From Oscillospiraceae bacterium (GTDB taxonomy: Bacteria; Bacillota; Clostridia; Oscillospirales; UBA929): a DNA stretch of 32,272 bases. Shown here in pieces: positions 1 through 10,000 of this stretch (within the stretch, counting starts at the first letter, position 1; each line of letters opens with the position of its first letter). The stretch spans positions 1 to 32,272 of the forward strand of contig JAIRTA010000106.1 in NCBI GenBank assembly GCA_031255175.1, in the 5' to 3' direction. Both the position numbers and the translations under genes were made by a program. The notes under the pieces were generated by a model, which saw only the letters and a list, made by a program, of their open reading frames with translations, did not search any database and was not told the origin of the DNA.

Positions 1-49
1 TGTCTCCGTTGCGTTTGTTTGCGTTTGTCTGCGGTTGTGCCGAAGCGTA

Positions 50-3000
50 TTACGGCGTTACTTCCGCCTCGAGTCCGAGCGGATTGTTTTGGCTGTCCCA
101 GACAAACAGTTTGACCGAGTGGCCCGCTTCGGCGGCGTCGACCGAACTGCTGAGTTTTGTGAGATCGTTTTTCGCCGCTGTGAATGCTTCGACGTCAACT
201 CTGACCAACCGTCCGTCGGCGTCGTACACGGCCACGAGGCTGTTCCCGGCCACGCTGTCCGGCGTGTAGTTTTCGACAAGCGTCTGGAAGCTGATCTCGG
301 AGGCCGTCTTTTCGGCGGACTGCACCGTGGCGTACACGCCCTGCTCCGCCACCGCGAGCCAACTGATCATCGGCTGGGTGTTGCCGCCGTCCGCCGCGTC
401 GGTCGTCTTGTAAACGCTGACTTTTATGACCGCCGGCGCGTTCAGCGTGAAGAACAGCGTGTCTGTCTGCCGCGAACCGACCGCCGCGCCGTTGGCTGTC
501 GTCAGAGTGTTGCTGACCGTCGCCAGCAGGGCCCCGGCTTCGTCGCGCACATCGATCGTATACGGTCTCACGACATCGGCGCCCTGCGGCCAGAACTCGT
601 GGATCCCCGTCGTCAGCGCGTACCCGCCGGCCGGCAGCGACAGTTCGTACGTCATCACGGCGGCGTTCGTGTCGTCCCAGGAGTACCAGCCGTAATTGAA
701 TTTGTCGGTGTAGTTTGCCACCTTGTAGTACTGGAGGTTTTCGTTGATCGCCGGATGCATCACGGCGCCGGTCACGCCGTAGGCCCCGGTCTCCGTCGTA
801 TAGCCCCAGGGGCCGCTGCCTTTTTGTCTGTCGGGCGCGTCGTTGTTGAGCAGATCTGTCACAAGCGCGCTGACGCTGTTCCAGGCGCGCGAACCGACAG
901 CCTTTTTCCCGTCGGCGGCCTCGACCATCGAACCCGCGTCGATGAAGTACTTGAGCCCGGGCGGCACGACCTCAATGTCGGCGGATACGTTGGCGGACAT
1001 GCCGTCCGCGGTCACGACGCCCGTGACGGTGATCGTCTGGTAGGCTTTCGGCTGCGCCGGCAGCACCGCCAATGTGTTCCAGGTAACCGCGGCCGTCTTG
1101 TTGCCGCTTCCGTATGTGGAGACGGTCACGGTCGACGGCAGTTTTGCTTCTATGCCGCCCGGCGTCGTCTCATGGACATAAACCGCCGTATGGAGGTTTG
1201 TCAAAACGCCGGTGATCTCATTGGGGTTGGTCGGAACCGCGGCGCCCGGCGTATAGATCTGCACCCACGCCACATCGGGGCCTTGGCTCTGCGTGCGGGC
1301 ATAGAACGTCAGCGTGAGCTCGCAGTCCCTGGCGAGCGTGATCGTCGTCGGGCTTGCGCCGTTGTTCAAGATCTGCTGCCTGGTAGAACTGCTGACCTGC
1401 GCCTGGCCCAGCGACTGCGTGTGCGCGGCGCCGTCGTTCCAAGTGGCCACCATCTCCGTGGTTCTCGGTCCGGTCCACCACTCATACAGGCACGCCGCCG
1501 CGACATACGTCCCGGCTTTCATCGAGATCCTATACCGGTAGTTGACGCCGGCGGTGTTGGTGTTGCCGTAAAGGCCGGTGTCAACTTTGGTCGATCCGTA
1601 AGTACCCGTGCGCACGCCCAGGCCGGCGGACGGTGAGCCGTCTTGATAGCCGCCCCAGGTGTTCGCGGAGTAAGTTTTGTCGGAGGTTGTGTTCACCAGA
1701 GAGGCCCCCACGAGGTCCTTCACGGCGTCGTACAGGTCGGAACCGCTCGTCGCGGTGCCGGAGTTGATCCAGGCGACCGTGCCGGGTCTGATCACTTCGA
1801 CCCTCACGCCGGTAAACGTTTTGCCTCCGACCGTCACGGAAGCATTCGTCACGGTGGCAAACGCCGCGCCGGTCACATTGCTCCAGGTGGCCGGCAGACT
1901 GACCGTCTTCTCCGTGGCGGTGACCACTTCGACAATCCCCGGGAGGCCGGTGATCGCCGTGCCGGTCGGGGTCCCGCTCGTGTTGTAAGCGGCAAACGCC
2001 GGCCGTTTGAGGCTGATGATTTCGACGTTTCTGACCGTGACGTTGTACGTCCGCGTCGTCACGCCGTCGTCCGCCGTCACCGTATACGGGACGGCCGTGC
2101 CGATTGTAAACGTCTGCGCGCCCGCCGGGGTGTAGACGGCGTCCTGAGACACGGTCACGGCCGGCGTGATGTTTGTCAGGTTTGTGCCCGGAATGACATA
2201 CACCGTGATGTTGCCGCCCTCAATCTCTCCGTGGGCGGGGGAACCGTCGAGGTCGGTCAGGCTGAACGCGGTGATGTTGCATGCCGTCGATTTTGCCACG
2301 GTCACCGTCACACTGTACTGCTTTGTGTGGCCGCCGTCGGCGGATGTCACGGAATAGGCCTGCGCGACCCCGGGGGTGAACGTCACGGCGGCCGGCGGAC
2401 TGTACACCGCGCCCGCGGACACAAACACCACCGGCGTCACATCGTCGAGATTCGTCCCGTACGGCACGGTCACGGCGATGTTGTTTCCGCTGATCACACC
2501 GTTCGCCCCGGCCAATGTGAATCCGATGATATCACAGGCGGAAGACGGCGTGAGCGTGAGCGTGACCGTATACGTCCGCGCGCTCTGCGGCGTGACGACC
2601 GTCACGGCCACCGGGCCGCCCGAGAAATCCAGCGCCCCGGCCGTCTGAAGCGTCGCGCCGAGGGACACCTCGACCTCCGGCGTAATGCCCACAAGCGAAC
2701 CGAAGTTGTCCGGCAGGCTGATGGCGATGGTGCGGGCCTCGTCGTCGATCATGCCCCGGTTGGTCCCGATTTTGAAGCTCTTGATAGACGGCTCGATCGA
2801 TTCCGCGAGGGCTTTCAAGCTGTTATACGCGTTCAGCGCGACCACGGTATCGTTCGTGGGCCCGCTGATGTCCGCCGCCTCCTGATACACCGGATGCGAC
2901 GTCGGAACGCCCATTGCACGGGCGATCGGCAGATAGTCTTGAATGTTCCGGTAGAAGTTGCGCGTCGACGTCCAGAACGTGTTGGCGGCGTCGATCGCAC

Positions 3001-6000
3001 TCTCCGCGGCGTTGTCTATGGGCTTGAGCGAGAAGTTATAGTTGAACGTCCGCGCGCCGTTGATGTTGATCCTGTACTGGTTGAGCGGGCGGGCGCCCCA
3101 TGTGTTGTCGCCGCCGACGCCGGTGCTGGCCAAACTGACGCGCAGGTACGTCTCGTAGGTGGCGTCGTTCGCGTGGAGGTTGAGCGTCTCGTACGCGTGC
3201 CTCGAAACGCTGTTTCCCGTGGCGCTCGCGCGGCTCAGCTCCCAGGGCTGATAATGCAGCGCGTTGAACTCGACGAGGTTTGCCGCGTTGTAGGCGCTCG
3301 CGCCGCTGAACGCGTTGTTGGCGGCGAATTTGCCCGCCTTGACCATCAGGCCGAACCCCGCGTCATTGGTCAGGGTGAGCCAGCGCGTGTCGTTCTTGGT
3401 TCCCATTTCCTGGGATCTTTGGTACATCACAAAGTTTTCGGCGACCGTATTGCTGTAGATGCCCGAGTGGACGCCGAGCCTGCGGTCGACATAGGCGTCG
3501 TTCGGGCCGCGCCCGTACCACGTGAGGTTCTCAAACCCGGGGCTGACTGTCATAATCGCCCCGATCTCGGGCACCTCGTTGGCGTTGGCGGGGGCGCCGC
3601 TGAACGCGTATGTCTCGTTCACTTTGATCTCGCCGTCCGGATAGATCGTGTATGTGGTCGTCGCCGTCAGCTTCTTGGCCGACCAAGCATTCGGCACTGT
3701 GAGGATCACAAGGTTGCCCGCGTCGGTTTGCTGCCTCGTGACGGTGCCGAGCGTAAACGCCGGGTTGGCCCACGACCACATGGCCGCTTCAACGCTTCCG
3801 GCCGCGCGTTCGTTGTCCAGCACGCCGCGGTAGAAGTTCGGCACGGGGCCGCGCGTGAGAATCTCGATGCCCTTGTATTTGTACGATGTGATCACGCCGT
3901 TTGCAAACGTCACCGAGAAGTCTTTGCCTGTGACGGTGGTGTTGGCGGCCGTGCCGGTCACTTCCATAGCGTCGTCGCCGACCGGCAGGACCGTGGCGGC
4001 CGGGCCGTTGACGGTGAGCGTGAACTGCTCCCTGGCGATTTCAAGCCCTTTTTCCGCCCAAAGCGTGTCGTCTCTCAGCAGGAATCTGACGTTGAACAGG
4101 TATTCCGCGCCGGGCTTGTCCAGGTTGACGCCGAAGGTTGTTGTGAAAACTTCCGACGTGCTCTTCGCGGCGTTGATGTCCGACGGGGCCGGGCCCACAT
4201 TGCAAACGCCGAAGCCCTGGAGGACGACGACGCCGTTTTCCGTCACATCCCACGCCATGTCAAACGCATTGACGTTGGTGAAGAGGTTTTTGTTTCTGAT
4301 ATTGTAGGTGACGCTGCTGTCGTCGTTGCGCACAAGGGTGCCGCGGATCATCTGGTTGTAGTACTTCAGCTCGCTGATCGACTCCTTCGGGGTGCCGTCG
4401 GCAAACAGCACGCCGTCGCCGATGAACCAGCCGTCGTTCGAGGTGTCCTGCCAGTCGCCGCCGACCGCCAGATACCCCACTTCGGGGAATTGATCGCGTT
4501 TGTTCGGCTGCGGCGTCCATATCGACTGGTCGATCCAGTCCCAGATGGCGCCGCCGATGCATCTGTTGTTGTTTTCAAACACGTCGATGTATTCGCGGTA
4601 GTTGCCGTTTGAGTTGCCCTCGCCGTGTGAGTACTCGCACAGATACTGCGGCCTGTTTCCGCCTCTGCCGTTCCAACCGGAGGCCGTATCGTACATATAA
4701 CTCAGCATGTCGCCCACGGCCGTGCTGCTCTGGCCGGACGGCACGTTCTGATTCTCGAACTCGCAGTGGACCGGGCGGTTCGTCTCGCGGGCACGGATCC
4801 AATTTTTACCATATGTGTTCATCCCGGTTCCGCCGCCGGACTCGTTGCCGAGCGACCAGCTCCATACGCTGGCGTAGTTTTTGTCGCGCTCGTACATGTT
4901 CACCTGGCGGTCGCGGATGGCCTGACCCCAGATGGCGGAGTTTGTGCTGGTCGTCAAGCTGCGGTATGCGTGGGTCTCCAGGTTCGCCTCGTCCATGATG
5001 TAGATGCCGTATTCGTCCGCTATGTCATAATACATTGTGTTGTGTATATAGTGCGACATGCGGATGTGGTTGAAGTTGTTCTCCTTCATCATGCGAAGGT
5101 TCTGCCTGATCAGATCCTCCGACATGTAGCGGCCCGTGTACGGGTTTATCTCGTGGGTGTTTGTACCGTGGAGCAACAGGCGCTGGCCGTTGATGAAAAC
5201 GCGCGGCGCGCTGCCGTTTGTGAACGAAATCTGGCGGAAGCCGACGCGTATGCAGATATACTCATCTCCGACGCGCAGCACCAGCTTATACAGCGTGGGG
5301 TGCTCGGCCGACCAGGGTTTCACGTTGAGGTTTGTGAAGTTCAGCGTCCTTCTCGCGCCCTGCAGCGAAAGGTTCCTGTAGCCCATGCCGATCTGCCAGC
5401 CGGTGTACGTCGTGCCCGTGTCCGTCGTCACTGTTTCAAAATCCCCCGCGCTGCCGGAGATCTCCTCCGACACCGGGTTGCCCTCCGTGTCGTACAGCCT
5501 CGCGTAGACCGTCGTGCCGTCGCGGCCCGCCGTGGCCGTTGCGGACCAGTCGCGCAGGAACGCCGTGACCGACAGGTCCCAGCTTCCGTTGTAATTGCCC
5601 TCCGCCGTCGGGGTCGTCACGGCCTGGAAATCGTAGATGCCGACCGGACGCCTGGCGAGCAGGTATATGTCGCGGAATATGCCGGAAATGCGGATGAAGT
5701 CCTGGTCTTCCAACCATGAACCGGTCGTCCAGCGGATGACCTGAACAACGATGATGTTGTCGCCGCCAAAGTTCAGCGCGGCGGTGATGTCAAACTCTTT
5801 GTGCGCCATCGCGTCTTCGGAATACCCGATCGGGACGCCGTTGATCCACACATAGAGGCCGTCCGCGCCGGCGAGGTTCAGCGTGACCGTGCGGCCGGCC
5901 CAATTGGACGGCACGGTGAAGTGACGCCTGTAGGTGCCGACGCCGTTGTAGTTCTGCGGGGCGTTCTGGTTGTTGACGCCGTTGCCCATCGAGTTCGTGT

Positions 6001-6535
6001 AGCGCACCCCGTCGATCGTCTCGTTGTTGCTCCAGCCGTAGCCGTTGTTCTTGTACGTGATTTTGTCGTACTTCGTCATCTTCGACAGTGCCCCTGAGAG
6101 ATAGCCCGGATTCCAGTTGATCTGCCAGTTGCTCGGGACAGCCATGTTGTCCCAACTGCTGTCGTCAAAGTCCGGTTTCAGGAAGTCGCTCGCCCGGCCG
6201 ACCTGCGGTTCCGTCACGGGCCAGGGACGCTGCGACGGGTTGATCGAATAGAGGAACTTCCACGCGCCCTCGTCGGTGGCGCGCAGATCGCTGAGTGTCA
6301 TATAATACGCGTTGTCGCCGCTCTCCGGATACATGGTGTACCCGTCGAGCGCATTTTTCAGCGAGTCATAGGTGTAGTAATGGGCGCGGGCGTTCTCGCT
6401 GCCCTTTGCGAATACGGTCGAGTTGCCTGTCCATTCGTCGCCGTTCAGCGTCACGGCCGCACTGGCCGTCACAGCCGGCAAAACAAACAGGGCCGCCGCT
6501 AGGACCGACATCGCCACAAAAAACTTCACTCTCAT
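50..6535 (-). CDS. Secreted multidomain GH2 beta-galactosidase (LacZ-type)
   Basis: A 2,161-residue extracellular glycosidase. A signal peptide covers about residues 1-26 (basic start, hydrophobic core, cut near ASA-AV). The GH2 jelly-roll domain is at about 115-295, the immunoglobulin-like domain at 300-435 and the TIM barrel at 440-730, with LacZ hallmarks: MDEANLETH near 514-522, acid/base Glu565 in SLGNES and nucleophile Glu634 in LCEYSHGEGN. A beta-galactosidase small-chain domain follows (about 860-1170). Then come three beta-sandwich repeats of about 85 residues (two begin AC[DN]I), and two copies of an Ig-like plus carbohydrate-binding-like unit. A C-terminal module contains DGRLV and FVWDS. 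E. coli LacZ is 1,024 residues, so the second half is accessory. I see no LPXTG or S-layer anchor. The ATG start follows an in-frame TGA directly, with AAAGG 11 bases upstream. The fold is sure; galactoside specificity is inferred from LacZ motifs. Confidence 0.93.
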   Translation of the reverse strand: MRVKFFVAMSVLAAALFVLPAVTASAAVTLNGDEWTGNSTVFAKGSENARAHYYTYDSLKNALDGYTMYPESGDNAYYMTLSDLRATDEGAWKFLYSINPSQRPWPVTEPQVGRASDFLKPDFDDSSWDNMAVPSNWQINWNPGYLSGALSKMTKYDKITYKNNGYGWSNNETIDGVRYTNSMGNGVNNQNAPQNYNGVGTYRRHFTVPSNWAGRTVTLNLAGADGLYVWINGVPIGYSEDAMAHKEFDITAALNFGGDNIIVVQVIRWTTGSWLEDQDFIRISGIFRDIYLLARRPVGIYDFQAVTTPTAEGNYNGSWDLSVTAFLRDWSATATAGRDGTTVYARLYDTEGNPVSEEISGSAGDFETVTTDTGTTYTGWQIGMGYRNLSLQGARRTLNFTNLNVKPWSAEHPTLYKLVLRVGDEYICIRVGFRQISFTNGSAPRVFINGQRLLLHGTNTHEINPYTGRYMSEDLIRQNLRMMKENNFNHIRMSHYIHNTMYYDIADEYGIYIMDEANLETHAYRSLTTSTNSAIWGQAIRDRQVNMYERDKNYASVWSWSLGNESGGGTGMNTYGKNWIRARETNRPVHCEFENQNVPSGQSSTAVGDMLSYMYDTASGWNGRGGNRPQYLCEYSHGEGNSNGNYREYIDVFENNNRCIGGAIWDWIDQSIWTPQPNKRDQFPEVGYLAVGGDWQDTSNDGWFIGDGVLFADGTPKESISELKYYNQMIRGTLVRNDDSSVTYNIRNKNLFTNVNAFDMAWDVTENGVVVLQGFGVCNVGPAPSDINAAKSTSEVFTTTFGVNLDKPGAEYLFNVRFLLRDDTLWAEKGLEIAREQFTLTVNGPAATVLPVGDDAMEVTGTAANTTVTGKDFSVTFANGVITSYKYKGIEILTRGPVPNFYRGVLDNERAAGSVEAAMWSWANPAFTLGTVTRQQTDAGNLVILTVPNAWSAKKLTATTTYTIYPDGEIKVNETYAFSGAPANANEVPEIGAIMTVSPGFENLTWYGRGPNDAYVDRRLGVHSGIYSNTVAENFVMYQRSQEMGTKNDTRWLTLTNDAGFGLMVKAGKFAANNAFSGASAYNAANLVEFNALHYQPWELSRASATGNSVSRHAYETLNLHANDATYETYLRVSLASTGVGGDNTWGARPLNQYRININGARTFNYNFSLKPIDNAAESAIDAANTFWTSTRNFYRNIQDYLPIARAMGVPTSHPVYQEAADISGPTNDTVVALNAYNSLKALAESIEPSIKSFKIGTNRGMIDDEARTIAISLPDNFGSLVGITPEVEVSLGATLQTAGALDFSGGPVAVTVVTPQSARTYTVTLTLTPSSACDIIGFTLAGANGVISGNNIAVTVPYGTNLDDVTPVVFVSAGAVYSPPAAVTFTPGVAQAYSVTSADGGHTKQYSVTVTVAKSTACNITAFSLTDLDGSPAHGEIEGGNITVYVIPGTNLTNITPAVTVSQDAVYTPAGAQTFTIGTAVPYTVTADDGVTTRTYNVTVRNVEIISLKRPAFAAYNTSGTPTGTAITGLPGIVEVVTATEKTVSLPATWSNVTGAAFATVTNASVTVGGKTFTGVRVEVIRPGTVAWINSGTATSGSDLYDAVKDLVGASLVNTTSDKTYSANTWGGYQDGSPSAGLGVRTGTYGSTKVDTGLYGNTNTAGVNYRYRISMKAGTYVAAACLYEWWTGPRTTEMVATWNDGAAHTQSLGQAQVSSSTRQQILNNGASPTTITLARDCELTLTFYARTQSQGPDVAWVQIYTPGAAVPTNPNEITGVLTNLHTAVYVHETTPGGIEAKLPSTVTVSTYGSGNKTAAVTWNTLAVLPAQPKAYQTITVTGVVTADGMSANVSADIEVVPPGLKYFIDAGSMVEAADGKKAVGSRAWNSVSALVTDLLNNDAPDRQKGSGPWGYTTETGAYGVTGAVMHPAINENLQYYKVANYTDKFNYGWYSWDDTNAAVMTYELSLPAGGYALTTGIHEFWPQGADVVRPYTIDVRDEAGALLATVSNTLTTANGAAVGSRQTDTLFFTLNAPAVIKVSVYKTTDAADGGNTQPMISWLAVAEQGVYATVQSAEKTASEISFQTLVENYTPDSVAGNSLVAVYDADGRLVRVDVEAFTAAKNDLTKLSSSVDAAEAGHSVKLFVWDSQNNPLGLEAEVTP

Positions 6536-6861
6536 TCAATACCATACCTTTCAGCAAGAATATTGTGTAACCTCCTTGGATTCCCTCTGCCTTGATCTCG
6601 CGGTGGTGGGGGATGCGCGGGCGCGTGCCCCGCGTTTCCGCGCGGCGGTTGGGTGCGTGGCGGTGGGGGCGATTGGGGATTTGCCTGGGGCAGGGTCGTC
6701 TGCACAAACGACACCGCCGGCGGTCATTTTTCTGCACAAAAAACGGCCGTCCCGCTTCCGGACATACCCCTCCGGCCCACAAAGACCGCCGGTTCGCAAC
6801 CCTCCCGGCGGTCTCCGCGCGGCCCGCCGCGCCCTTTTGCAAGCGCGCGGCGGACATAGGC
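6536..6861 (-). other. Long GC-rich 5' leader of the first GH2 gene
   Basis: About 325 bases lie between the predicted transcription start (near 6861) and the ATG at 6535. The leader contains a 9-bp perfect stem (6784-6792 with 6805-6813, 12-base loop). A weaker GGCCG/CGGCC hairpin is followed on the minus strand by six T residues (6743-6738). An AGGAGG lies near 6570, too far upstream for the annotated start. No gene is convincing here: the overlapping open frames are Arg/Pro-rich and have no ribosome binding site. The leader may act in attenuation or mRNA stability (inference). Confidence 0.45.
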
Positions 6862-6867
6862 GCCTCT

Positions 6868-6896
6868 ATTATATTACACGCAATCTTCAAAATCAA
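6868..6896 (-). promoter_or_regulatory. Sigma-A-type promoter for the first GH2 gene
   Basis: On the minus strand, TTGATT (6896-6891) is followed by exactly 17 bases and a perfect TATAAT (6873-6868). It lies downstream of the terminator that ends the preceding GH2 gene, so the two glycosidase genes appear to be separately transcribed. Confidence 0.75.
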
Positions 6897-6991
6897 TAGT
6901 TGTGGGTGGCGTTTTTTGTGCATTTCGACCGGACAAAGTGAGAAAAATTTCAGAAATCGGTGACCACAGAAAGCTTACACTCCGCTAAAAC

Positions 6992-7035
6992 AATCAAAAA
7001 GCGCCGTTTTTTGTACAAAACGGCGCTTTTTGATT
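6992..7035 (-). terminator. Strong intrinsic terminator after the second GH2 gene
   Basis: A perfect 19-bp stem (6992-7010 with 7017-7035) closes a 6-base loop; its core is AAAGCGCCGTTTT. The outer stem is A/T-rich on both sides, so each strand offers a U-tract and the element could work in both directions. It starts 36 bases after the stop codon of the gene ending at 7071. Confidence 0.9.
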
Positions 7036-7070
7036 TTGTGTGCAGCTTTTCCCTCAGGTGACGCGGCGTA

Positions 7071-10000
7071 CTAGCTGAAATCGTCCCGGTTGAAATCCCC
7101 TATCAGGTTGAACTCGGAAAATTGCAGCCCGGTGCCGGAGACATTCGACGTTATCTGCAACCTGTAATACCGGTAGGTGACCGGAGCGGGCAGAGAAAAT
7201 CGCACCAGGGCAAAGTTGGTCGCGGGCAAACCGGCGTTGCTTGTGGTGTAAAAGGGCGCGTCGTAGTTGATTCCGTCATTGGACCCGGCAATCGTGAACG
7301 CCCGGGGGTTGCGTCCGCTGTAGCTGGCGGTGTCGTTGGCGATGCCCACCCTGAAGGAATCGATCGTAACCGGTGTCGAGTACTCGATCTCCACGGTGAG
7401 CGGTACATCGTTTGTAAACAACTTCGTCGCCGTGTTGTTGTCGATGAGATTCCCGACCGATTCGCCCGCGGGCGACGATGTGGAGTTGCTGGTGATGCGC
7501 TCTATCTTCACAACAGGCGAGGCGAACTCCGTCAGCGGGAGATACGAATCCGCCCTCCAGGCGAGCGTCTTGAACTCGCACCCCGGGTACGCGCCGATGT
7601 CTATAGCAAACTCTTTGACCAGCACCTGGTTTGTGCGCGCCTCCAGCGGTTCGCCCACCTCGAGCCCGACGAGTTTGCCGTCGCCGCTATAAACCGCGGC
7701 TATCAGACAGACGGGGGTGTTTTCATGGCCCTGGTTTACAAAATTGGCTTTGATCTTGCCGTTGTCATACGCCGCGGAAAGGAAATACGCGGGCAGATCG
7801 GAGAAGGTCTCGGGCATGATCCTCACATTTGCCAGAGCACCGGAAACAGCGACGCCGGTATCCGCGAAGGCGCTGCCGTAGACGTCTATGACGGGCTTCG
7901 GGTCGTCATTTGTGTAAACCCGGACCTGCTCTTCGAAGAATGTCACCCGTATTTTGCGAACCGCCGCGCCGGCGGCGACCGTCCTGTTGACGCCGTTCCC
8001 GGTCACCGTCACAAAATCATCACGCACCGCGACGCTGTATCCGGCGTCGATTTGGGCCGCCGGCCCTGTCACAAGGGCTTCCACGGTGTAGTTCGCGTTC
8101 GGAAGCGGAGCATCCGGCACAAGGGGCCCCGGAGACGCCGCGCCGTCTTTGTAGTAGAGTTCGGGCGGGTTGAGTATGACACTGGGGTTTACGGCATAGC
8201 GCCCGTTGCTCTCGGTGTATGCGCGCACCCCGTTTTTGTGCGCGGCGCCGCTTCCGACCTCATACACCACGGTCAGCTTGGAATCTGTTTTGAGCTGCTG
8301 TTTCAGCTGCTCGACAACGCCCCGATCGAGGTCGATGTTCACAAGATAACCGTAGCCACCGTTTGCGCTGCCGCTCGCGGACGAACTGGGCGAGCCGGAA
8401 TTGAGGTTTAAGATGGCGCGCATGTCGTTGGGGCCGTCGGGAAGGAACACCCCACCGCTCACGGGGATCCCGTTCACAGTCACGGTGACGTCGGACGGCG
8501 TCTCGTAGTTCTCCGCCGTCTGCGGCCGGTGGTTCGAATTGCCGTTTGTGCTGAGCTTTTGGACGGCGGCCAATTCGGCGACCAGCCTGAGCGACGTGAG
8601 CCCGTCTGCGTCAAAGTCGTCCGGCACGGTGTACTCATAGGTCAAAGCGCCTGTTTTGACGCCGGCCGCCGCCCCTGCGTTGGTGTCGGACACCGGCGCC
8701 GTCCGGCGCAGCACAAACGCGTTGTCCATGATCTTCTCGGCGGCCTCGGTGGCGGTGGGCGCGATGACTTTGAAGTTTACAAAGTTCTTGGCGATCGTCT
8801 GTCGGTTGCCGTCTTCAATCCAAACGGTGACCGTGCCGGCGAATCTCCGGAAGCGGCTCATAACCGGAACGGTGAACGAAAACGGCACGGTCTCATACAA
8901 GTACGGGGCGTATGTGATCGTCTGTTCCCCGCGGAACCCGTCGATCAGATCCGTACTGATCTTGTTGCCGAATCGGTCCGTGCCGTCAACGCGCCATTTC
9001 AGCGTGAACGGGCCCCGGTATTTCGTGTCGTCCGACCAGCGGATCATGCCGAACTCGGCGCTGTACTTATCTCCGGGGGCAAGCGTGACCATCGGGTCCC
9101 CGTCCACGCCCACATACTCCTGCGCGTTCAGGTACACGGGCGACATGTCGCCTCCGTATGCCATTTCATCATAGCCCATTTCTTTGCGCGACCTGTCATA
9201 TTTCAGGAAGCCGTTGCGCTCATACTGGACGTCGAAAGGCTCCGTGTAGACATAGCCTTGCAGCTTTTGGTTGAGCCTTTGGATGTCGGTCTGATACTTA
9301 AAGCACCACGAGATGTCGTTGTCACCGCCGTTGGACGGCACGCCGCCATACTCGGAGTTGAAGAACGGATCACCGTCTTGGGTATAGGCGGAGGCGGCGC
9401 CCCAGCGCGCCATGTTGTTTGTGGAGCCGATGTACAGGCCGTTTAAGTAGCCCAAAAACTCGTTCCGGGCGCCGGACCAACTGCCGGGGTACATGTGGAA
9501 CGTGTGGAGGTCCGTGGGCTGGAGATGGTCCCGGTTGCACGGCGACATGTCCTCGATGATCCTGCCCGAGGTGTCTTTGCCCTTCACCCTGTCGTAGAGC
9601 GAGGCTATCCACGCCGCGTCGTTGGCGCTGGAATTGCTCACGCCCCACGTCTCGTTGAACAGGATGTACGCGACCCTCGACGGGCTGTTGTAGTCTCTGT
9701 CGATCAATTCGTCGAGCGAACTCTCGTACAGGGCGCGCCCGGCCGGGTTGGGGTTGCTCGCGGAACCGTTCATCTGCGTACCCTCGGGCATGTCCTGCCA
9801 AAACAGCATACCCAGCCTGTCGGCCCAGAGATATTGCAGCGGGTCTTCGATCTTGATATGCTTCCGGATCATGTTGAAGCCGTTGGCGAGCATCTCGGTG
9901 ATGTCAAACTTGAGCGCCGCCTCGGAGGGGGCGGTGTAAAGCCCTTCTTCCCAGAAGCCCTGGTCGAGCAGCCCCGCCATAAAAATCGGCTTGTTGTTCA

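Noticed and set aside
35..4612. Long plus-strand open frames (533 and 989 codons) opposite the first GH2 gene
   Set aside because: They are Arg/His/Val/Gly-rich, lack ribosome binding sites and any domain, and mirror the codon bias of the real gene on the other strand.
6366..6923. A 185-codon frame upstream of the first GH2 gene, with an AGGAGG inside it
   Set aside because: It covers the promoter and leader, is Arg/Pro-rich and overlaps the signal peptide out of frame; the AGGAGG is not near a usable start for the GH2 gene either.
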